64,000 bases of DNA, from contig BCKC01000001.1 in the NCBI GenBank assembly GCA_001600455.1, positions 3,002,441-3,066,440 of the forward strand, written 5' to 3'. Positions 58,124 through 64,000 of this stretch are shown here, in pieces. The notes below the pieces were generated by a model that did not search any database, had not been told where the DNA came from, and saw only the letters and a program-made list of their open reading frames with translations. Numbering within the stretch: position 1 is the stretch's first letter; every line of letters begins with the position of its first letter. This DNA comes from Endocalyx cinctus (Eukaryota; Ascomycota; Sordariomycetes; Amphisphaeriales; Apiosporaceae). Made by a program: the position numbers and the translations under genes.

Positions 58124-59953
58124 ACAAAAAGAATAGTGGTGTTTACGATGTGTCGAAATATGCGTAGGAGATTTCGAGAAACTGGTTGGTATACTAGTGA
58201 AGAACATGGGAAAAAGAGTTTCCAACTACTATATACATGAAAATACCACATTGTACAACAATATTTTGAGCCTGCGTTGAACAAAAATTCCCGGGCCCCT
58301 CTATACTCTCTTCTCCTCTTACCCCGGAGTCGTCTCTCCTTGTATTTTAAAACATGACACCAAAATAATGTAAATAAAATTGACCAAAGTTTTTGAGCCA
58401 CCAACTGTTGTGCTATTAATTATAAACCAAACATTAGTTCTGACTGTAATACTAATAAAAAGTCATGGTTGTGAGAACAGGGGATGCAAGCTTGCTACAT
58501 ATTGAAAGGGTTTGGGAGAGGCTTCACGCTACTGCCAAATCTCATATATTTTGGTACTTTGATAAAGACCAGTATAAAGACCAGCATATTTAAACAGATG
58601 GCAATGACAGATTACATTGACATGGTTGGAAAGGAACTGCACAAGCTTATGATATTGTGAGCGAGGATCAAAAATATGAAAATGGTACAACATCTCAAAC
58701 CAGCAGGAGTGAATGGTAGCTAGTACAATAGGGCTCATAGGACACTGATCTATTTTCAAGAAGGCCGCTCTCTTGTGAAGATATATTTCTATTATTTCTA
58801 GCAGTTCTTAGTTGCTATTTTCGTTTAATATCATAATCCCGAGCGAGGGCTATCAGTATCTACCACACAGTAACCTCAAACTTCACGGTCCCTTAACTCT
58901 ACCCTCACCTCATGATTAGGACTGCAAAAAAAAAAAAAAAAAAAAAAGGAAATGGAAGTAGCATAAGCTCCCCTACATATATATCAACATATTTTTGACA
59001 AATTGAGGATGCTATACCACCGAGTATTGCATAAGTAGAGCGAAATATCAGTGGGTTCCCCTCTGTTTATACTGGTGAATACTACTACATCCACCATCCT
59101 CCATTCTTTGGACCCAGTGCTTGAGTAGATGCCCTTTCTACCAAATTCTTTTTCACAACATAAATAAATGCCTTAGCACCTTTTACTTCTTAACAATCTC
59201 TTCCTGTACTTGGTGTACTTTCTCTCACCTAATACTTTGTCACTCACTTTCTTTCATTCATCATTCATGCGACACTTCTTCGCACAACCTCGAGAATTCC
59301 TCATTACCTAATTTATATTATCGATATACCAAGTCAACCAGTATTCTTAACTTCAGTAATATATTAAAGGTTGCTTTTGTCAGTTTGGTCACGTCTTTAG
59401 TACCTTGGTCGCGTCTAGAATCATAGGTCTCATCCTTATTCACATACTTAGGTATCTCGGCTTTCTACCAACATCGTACTTGTACTTTGTACCTTCAAGT
59501 CGATTGATTGGCCATTTGCGACTGATCTTTCTCCTCTAAAAGATCTATCAAAAAGAATAGCAATCCTGTATTTTTGTTAAGATATCGTAAGTTACCTCTG
59601 TTTTACTTCGTCATTGCCTCTAGCTCCCTTGGCCATCCCCCTTCTCCAACTCCTTTTGACTAATCTTCACTATAGCAGGCAGCGACGAGTAACATATATA
59701 TCAAATGCGCATAGATTTCGCGTGCGAAAACTTGGACTGAATCCTGTTTTGGTCTTTCAACAGTAAGTCTGCCAACTTCCCATGTCCCCTTCCTCTGCTT
59801 TTTCTAGCGACTACTATCTTATCGCTTCTCAGTAATTATCACTCCCTAGATTAACTTATTCTATCACTAGATCCATCGGTTTCTACCCGTCTTTGTTGAT
59901 CCAGGGTCTCAAAGCGATTCGGCATTCATTTCTGCGAGTTGACTCACGTTGCG
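58124..59953. other. Intergenic region and long leader of the next gene
   Basis: 1.8 kb. Contains A22 at about 58926-58947. From about 59100 the sequence is pyrimidine-rich with few purine runs, as in a transcribed leader. A candidate 5' UTR intron, GTAAGT at 59763 to CACTAG at 59870 with a GATTAACTT branch-like word, is possible. No gene recognised. Confidence 0.5.
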
Positions 59954-61954
59954 ATGGATAACAACACCACACCCCTTCCCGGGACCAGCCAGCAGTCTCC
60001 TGGTTACCCACAAAGCATGACGCCCCAAACCACAGCGAGTGCTACCCATCCCACCGATGCCTCACAAGGAGAGCTGAGCTCTTCGAGGAAACGTCCTAAT
60101 GTACCGTCTTCGGCTGAGCCCGGTCCTAAGCGACGAAGTCGAGGGCTCAAAGCATCCACGGTGCTGCCGGATGACTTACAGAGTCGCGAAACTCCTGGTC
60201 TGGCGACTACGGAGGAAACTTCAGACTGGGATGATTTTAACAGCCTCAGCCCAACCCCACAGAATAAAGTTGTGGTTCCGAAGGAGCATACATTCTCTTG
60301 GCTTTCTTCCCTTAACAGAATTTGCCGCCTACAGCCTGACAGCGAAGATGACAGGGCTATGATAGATCTTAACCTTGGCAACAATGTTCCCGAAGAAGTG
60401 GTTTTGAAACGACACATGTACGAGTTTCTGAAGGACGTTCTGAGAGGTCAGGTTCCCCCTATACTAGAAGATGGAGAGGGTAACATCGATGAAGATAAGT
60501 TTGAAAGGAATTGGAACTTCTTCAGACTCTACGTGGTGGACAGCGGCACGGTACGAAGACCACGTCCAGTTAAGAGCGCTGAATCTCACGGATGCCGCAA
60601 CGCACCCACGTACGCGTTCGGCACAGTCGGAAGTCAAGATAAATTTCCTAATGTGTTCACGCCTTCTCCTGCCGGAACCGCAAATAACGTCGTGACCAAC
60701 AGAAGTTGGCAAAAAACAAGCAACCAGATTCCGCATGGAATTGATTCTGCAGCATTCCGATTACCATCCTATCAAGGCAGTGGTAATGCGAACCGGGTCG
60801 GAACTGATCTGTACTCTACGAGCGTATTTCGACCCCGAGAAAGCGACGCTTCCATTGCCAACAATCCGAGTCAGACTAGACCTGCTCAAAAAGCTGTACC
60901 GCCGCGCAAAGCCATACTTCACCTACCGCTCGTGGACCCCGGCCCGCACATCAACTTCCAAAAGCGCCGGGCGAGATCCAAAATGGTTGGGGAACCGATT
61001 CGACAAGATTTGGAGAGCATGAAGAGAGGCACTCTAGAGGGAACGATACTAAAGGCCAACAGTCTCGCAGAATTCGTGCGGGAATTGACGGACGAAGAAT
61101 CCGGCTTATACTTCAAGATTTCTCTCTGTCACCCGACCCCAGAAGAGCTTAGGCTAGCCACGCTGAGTGCCCAACGGCAGCAACCGGAGCCACCATCGGC
61201 ACCATCGCGACAGTTCGAATCGCGATCGGACCTCGTCCATCTGGGTCAGCAGGCGCCGAGGGTGGCGAGTGCTTGGGAACAAACCCCGAACCCTGCTGGG
61301 TGGGGTTTCGGAGCTCGAGCTGAGGATCAGCTGCGACGCGGAGGCCGGATCAATACTTTCGGTACTTCTTTTGGCTCTGTCTCGAGGGCCGCTGCTCCCA
61401 GCCCACCAGGACCGAATCTCCGCCGCCAGGCTGGGATGCAGACGGTATTTCCGGTGAACCGCCAACCGGCATCAGGCCGGGCTTCAGTACGACCCCAGCC
61501 TCAGAGCCCAGCTTACCACGCCGGTCCATTCCACTCCCTAACGCGTCACACCTCGGCTGTTCAGAGCCCGGCAAATAACCCCCCGAATGCGTACTCGTCG
61601 ACTCTTACCACCCCGTCTGCCCCGTCGATAGGCTATCTTCAGCCGGCCCAAAGCCTGCCGGCTGATCATGTTGACCACCCGGCCGGTTCAGAGAATCAGC
61701 CATTTTCAACCGCAAGATTCGCGTCGATCGCGCCCTCCGACTACGACGTACAACCTCGCAATAACGCCGCGAGCCCCTCGAGTTCGGACCAGCCGGGCCA
61801 CGCGACCACAATCAACCCCCAAGATATAATGATGAATAGAGTGGGACCATCTCCGCTACGAGCGTCGCAGCAGCCGGATGACGCCGCTCCGGACCCGGTG
61901 CTACGCCTAATGCAAGAGACCGAAGGTCAGGACCAGCAGGGGGACTACCCCTAA
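59954..61954 (+). CDS. Hypothetical disordered protein
   Basis: Single exon, 666 residues, from ATG at 59954 (MDNNTTPL); a longer frame uses TTG. No family recognised. Residues about 1-95 and 400-666 are low in complexity, rich in Pro, Ser, Gln and Arg, with a basic KRPNVPSSAEPGPKRRSRG patch that could be a nuclear signal. Two more ordered blocks are seen: residues about 95-200 (HTFSWLSSLNRICRLQP, LKRHMYEFLKDVLRGQVPPIL, NWNFFRLYVVDSG) and about 320-400 (ILHLPLVDPGPHINFQKRRARS, then LEGTILKANSLAEFVRELTD). Both are predicted helical by eye. A nuclear or RNA-related scaffold role is a guess only. Good base composition and length support a real gene. Confidence 0.65.
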   Translation: MDNNTTPLPGTSQQSPGYPQSMTPQTTASATHPTDASQGELSSSRKRPNVPSSAEPGPKRRSRGLKASTVLPDDLQSRETPGLATTEETSDWDDFNSLSPTPQNKVVVPKEHTFSWLSSLNRICRLQPDSEDDRAMIDLNLGNNVPEEVVLKRHMYEFLKDVLRGQVPPILEDGEGNIDEDKFERNWNFFRLYVVDSGTVRRPRPVKSAESHGCRNAPTYAFGTVGSQDKFPNVFTPSPAGTANNVVTNRSWQKTSNQIPHGIDSAAFRLPSYQGSGNANRVGTDLYSTSVFRPRESDASIANNPSQTRPAQKAVPPRKAILHLPLVDPGPHINFQKRRARSKMVGEPIRQDLESMKRGTLEGTILKANSLAEFVRELTDEESGLYFKISLCHPTPEELRLATLSAQRQQPEPPSAPSRQFESRSDLVHLGQQAPRVASAWEQTPNPAGWGFGARAEDQLRRGGRINTFGTSFGSVSRAAAPSPPGPNLRRQAGMQTVFPVNRQPASGRASVRPQPQSPAYHAGPFHSLTRHTSAVQSPANNPPNAYSSTLTTPSAPSIGYLQPAQSLPADHVDHPAGSENQPFSTARFASIAPSDYDVQPRNNAASPSSSDQPGHATTINPQDIMMNRVGPSPLRASQQPDDAAPDPVLRLMQETEGQDQQGDYP

Positions 61955-63298
61955 CCACCCGTTCCGAACGACGGTAAAGAGCGGGTAAATACTTATCCTT
62001 TTTCTTTTTCGGCACTCCGACCCTTGATTTTCTATATCACGAGACACGTTATTCATGAGGCGCAAGGATTTCAATGATACCCTAGGAACAGGAGTTACTG
62101 GACACCTCTTTTTTTTTTTTTACGTTTCTGTCACGGGGTGATGATGATAACGACGATGAACGACGGTTACCATTGCCTTTGATATTTTGCTCTTTGTAAC
62201 AATTTCTGCTTACTCACTTTCTTCCTTTCTTTCTTTTTTTATTTTTTTTTCCCTCCACTCTTCTGCTGAAAAGGAGAAGTGGAGTATATAACGATGCTGA
62301 GGTTATGAGAAGGAGAGATATAACAACAGGACGGGAAGATTACGTATGATTCGGGGGTATTTTGTGCTGAGGGACATTGAAACCCAGGAAACAACCTAAT
62401 TATATATCTGCATTCTGGTTCTTTGAATACAGGTAGATAGATAGCCAATAGTGTACCTGAGTGGATTAATTTAAAAAAGGGGTTGAAAAATGGCAAATGT
62501 CTTGATGGTGATTAATGATAAATTTATGGATGAATGATGGACGTTTATACATGCAGAGTGTGAGTAAGTACCTCCTACCCGTGGACCTACTGAGTAGATA
62601 GGCTGATAGGTCAGCCGACATACAGTATGACTTGGTCAGCTAATTATTTTCTTTCTCTCTCTTAACATGCCATAAGCACTTAATGTATACCACTAGGGTT
62701 GACCATTTCTCATACCATACAACCTGATAAATAGGGTTTACATCAGGGATTAGGTGCTTAATGGATATCTGAGCTACGCCGCTTTAAGCTGGATTCTAGT
62801 CCGAGATTTGCAAGGTTGACTGACCATTTCTCTGACTGATCGGAAACTCCATAACTAGGTGTACACTGGTAGGGTATAGGTATATACTCGCAGGTAAGCA
62901 ATACATACAGTACAGTTAAATAATTAGTTAGCTAGCATACATATAACCTTTTTTTTTGAGCTGATTATTTGCTTTCTCTCTCTTAACGTACTATATACGC
63001 ATATTTCTCATTCTTATTGAGTGGTATATGGTATGGTAAGCGCGGGCGTTTGTTCTTGCACATATACAGCTCTTCCCGAAGCTGGACTTCTTCGTCTTGC
63101 TGGCCTCGCTCTCCAGTAGAAGAGTCGCTGGCTATGATCGGTCTCTGCTGTTGGAGGCCATCGCGGGGGTTTATCCTTCCCGCAAGAAGCCAGGTCTTGA
63201 TGGGCGCCATGACCCCCGCCGCCTATGCCGTGCGGCGAGAGCTTGATTGCAGATGATATACTTGCAAATGTAACAATAGTGACTATAGTATTAGATAC
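61955..63298. other. Convergent spacer with degraded repeats
   Basis: 1.34 kb. T-runs near 62110 and 62240; a 29-base direct repeat at 62638 and 62959; a GC-rich island of about 230 bases at 63030-63250 in AT-rich surroundings. The island is open on both strands for 75-79 codons but no family was recognised; it might be a remnant of a mobile element. Confidence 0.45.
62638..62987. repeat. Imperfect 29-base direct repeat pair
   Basis: Copies at 62638-62666 and 62959-62987 share 27 of 29 bases (core TTTCTCTCTCTTAAC). They are 321 bases apart in the spacer between the orphan and argininosuccinate lyase genes. They could be remains of a duplicated or transposed segment. Confidence 0.55.
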
Positions 63299-64000
63299 TT
63301 AACTTAACATAGCCTTAATGACCTTGATCTGCTCTAGAACACTTGATCGACTAGTACCACCTTTGGCTGATCTCGATTCAACACTTGTCTCATAGTTGAA
63401 AACATCCATGACATCGTCTGTGAATCGATCATCAATAGCCTTTAGCTGTTCAAGGGAGAGTGTATCCATTGGAATACCTAGCTCCTCACTTTTTGCGACT
63501 ACTCGCCCTGAAATATGATGTGTCTCGCGGAAAGGCACACCTTTCCTGACTAGGAAGTCAGCAAGGTCTGTTGCGAGAAGGGTTGGATCTAGTGCAGCTA
63601 GCATCCGCTCCGGTCGAATCGTGAGTGTAGAGAGGATGCCATTCGCGATCTGTATACTATCAGAGATAGTCTTGACATGATCTATCATAGGTTCCCAGCT
63701 CTCTTGGAGATCTTTGTTGTAAGTAGACGTTAATGACTTGCTCGTCATCATGAAGCCAGCGAGTTGACCAAAACATCGCCCGGACTTGCCGCGAAGTAGT
63801 TCAAGCCCATCTGGATTTTTTTTCTGCGAGTTTGTTAGTCATATTCTACCAATTTTAGATATCTCAAGAGTCATAAGACATCGTCTCAGGAGGAAACTCA
63901 TGCAGAGAAGCGCTTCAGGTAGCAGGCAGCTCCTAAAGATTCCAAAAGGGGAAATAAAGAGCACGAGAAATACTTACTTGAGGCATCAATGAGGAGCCAG
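63299..64000 (-). CDS. Argininosuccinate lyase, C-terminal part (cut by window edge)
   Basis: Splits argininosuccinate into arginine and fumarate, the last step of arginine biosynthesis. The minus-strand gene enters from the right edge. Exon pieces visible are 64000..63978 (partial, GSSLMPQ) and 63823..63299, joined over a 154-base intron (GTAAGT to GCAG) to rebuild the family signature GSSLMPQKKNPDGLELL. Then come KSGRCFGQLAGFMMTSKSL, STYNKDLQESWEPM and the C-terminal domain (FLVRKGVPFRETHHISGRVVA, LEQIKVIKAMLS). The signature loop carries the catalytic Ser. The N-terminal two thirds are outside the window. The open frame continues past the intron acceptor without a start codon, confirming it is internal. 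Confidence 0.94.

Noticed and set aside
56999..58225. 408-codon open frame on the minus strand
   Set aside because: It lies wholly opposite mitochondrial EF-Tu, whose biased codons avoid stops in the opposite frame. The product has no recognisable domain.
1..64000. CRISPR arrays, bacterial operons, intact transposons, rRNA genes
   Set aside because: Nothing of this kind was seen; gene structure is eukaryotic throughout and no transposase or reverse transcriptase text was recognised.

Overview
This is nuclear DNA of a filamentous ascomycete, most likely a Sordariomycete; a Xylariales-like lineage would fit but cannot be fixed from sequence alone. The evidence is short GT-AG introns of about 55-165 bases with CTAAC/CTRAY branch points, GC-rich coding exons set in AT-rich spacers full of poly-T, poly-A and poly-pyrimidine tracts, and a protein set of clear Pezizomycotina character: a fungal SCAP, a short kinesin-3, a SesB-type NLR, a DUF6601 protein and a two-domain GFA protein. 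I saw no tRNA, rRNA, CRISPR array or intact transposon. Exon coordinates below were worked out by hand from splice consensus, reading phase and family conservation.

Layout. 0-5 kb: the C-terminal end of a PUL-domain protein, a short kinesin-3 motor, and a JMJD7-type lysyl hydroxylase on the minus strand. 5-11.5 kb: a 2.6-kb spacer, then the sterol sensor/escort SCAP. 11.5-16.5 kb: a 5-kb gene-free, low-complexity tract. 16.5-27 kb: a divergent 14-3-3-like protein, the CRL4 receptor CDT2 (minus), the 27S pre-rRNA methyltransferase SPB1 and the 60S assembly factor EBP2 (minus). 27.4-33.5 kb: a five-exon, about 1905-residue NLR/STAND receptor (serine hydrolase, NTPase, ankyrin repeats, polyQ tail; minus). 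34.8-37.9 kb: a two-helix DUF6601 membrane protein and a small secreted cysteine protein. 38-42 kb: cyanase (minus) and NAD kinase, divergent. 42-48 kb: gene-poor, with a possible decayed gene, an assembly gap inside a C homopolymer, and a secreted Ala/Thr-rich protein with four Lys-Arg sites. 48-58 kb: a TAP-type alpha/beta hydrolase, a sugar-family MFS transporter, a tandem GFA protein and mitochondrial EF-Tu. 58-64 kb: a 666-residue disordered orphan, a small degraded repeat region, and the C-terminal part of argininosuccinate lyase.

Most of the window is housekeeping: ribosome assembly (SPB1, EBP2), mitochondrial translation (EF-Tu), cofactor and nitrogen metabolism (NAD kinase, cyanase, argininosuccinate lyase), cell cycle (CDT2), transport along microtubules (kinesin) and sterol homeostasis (SCAP). 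The accessory element is the NLR and its surroundings. Its domain order is that of fungal nonself-recognition receptors, but the Walker B acidic residues appear to be replaced, it carries a long acidic insert, and it ends in a Q/N/Y-rich tail. The degenerate 14-3-3 protein, the two small secreted proteins and the gene-free tract are the other parts worth a second look.
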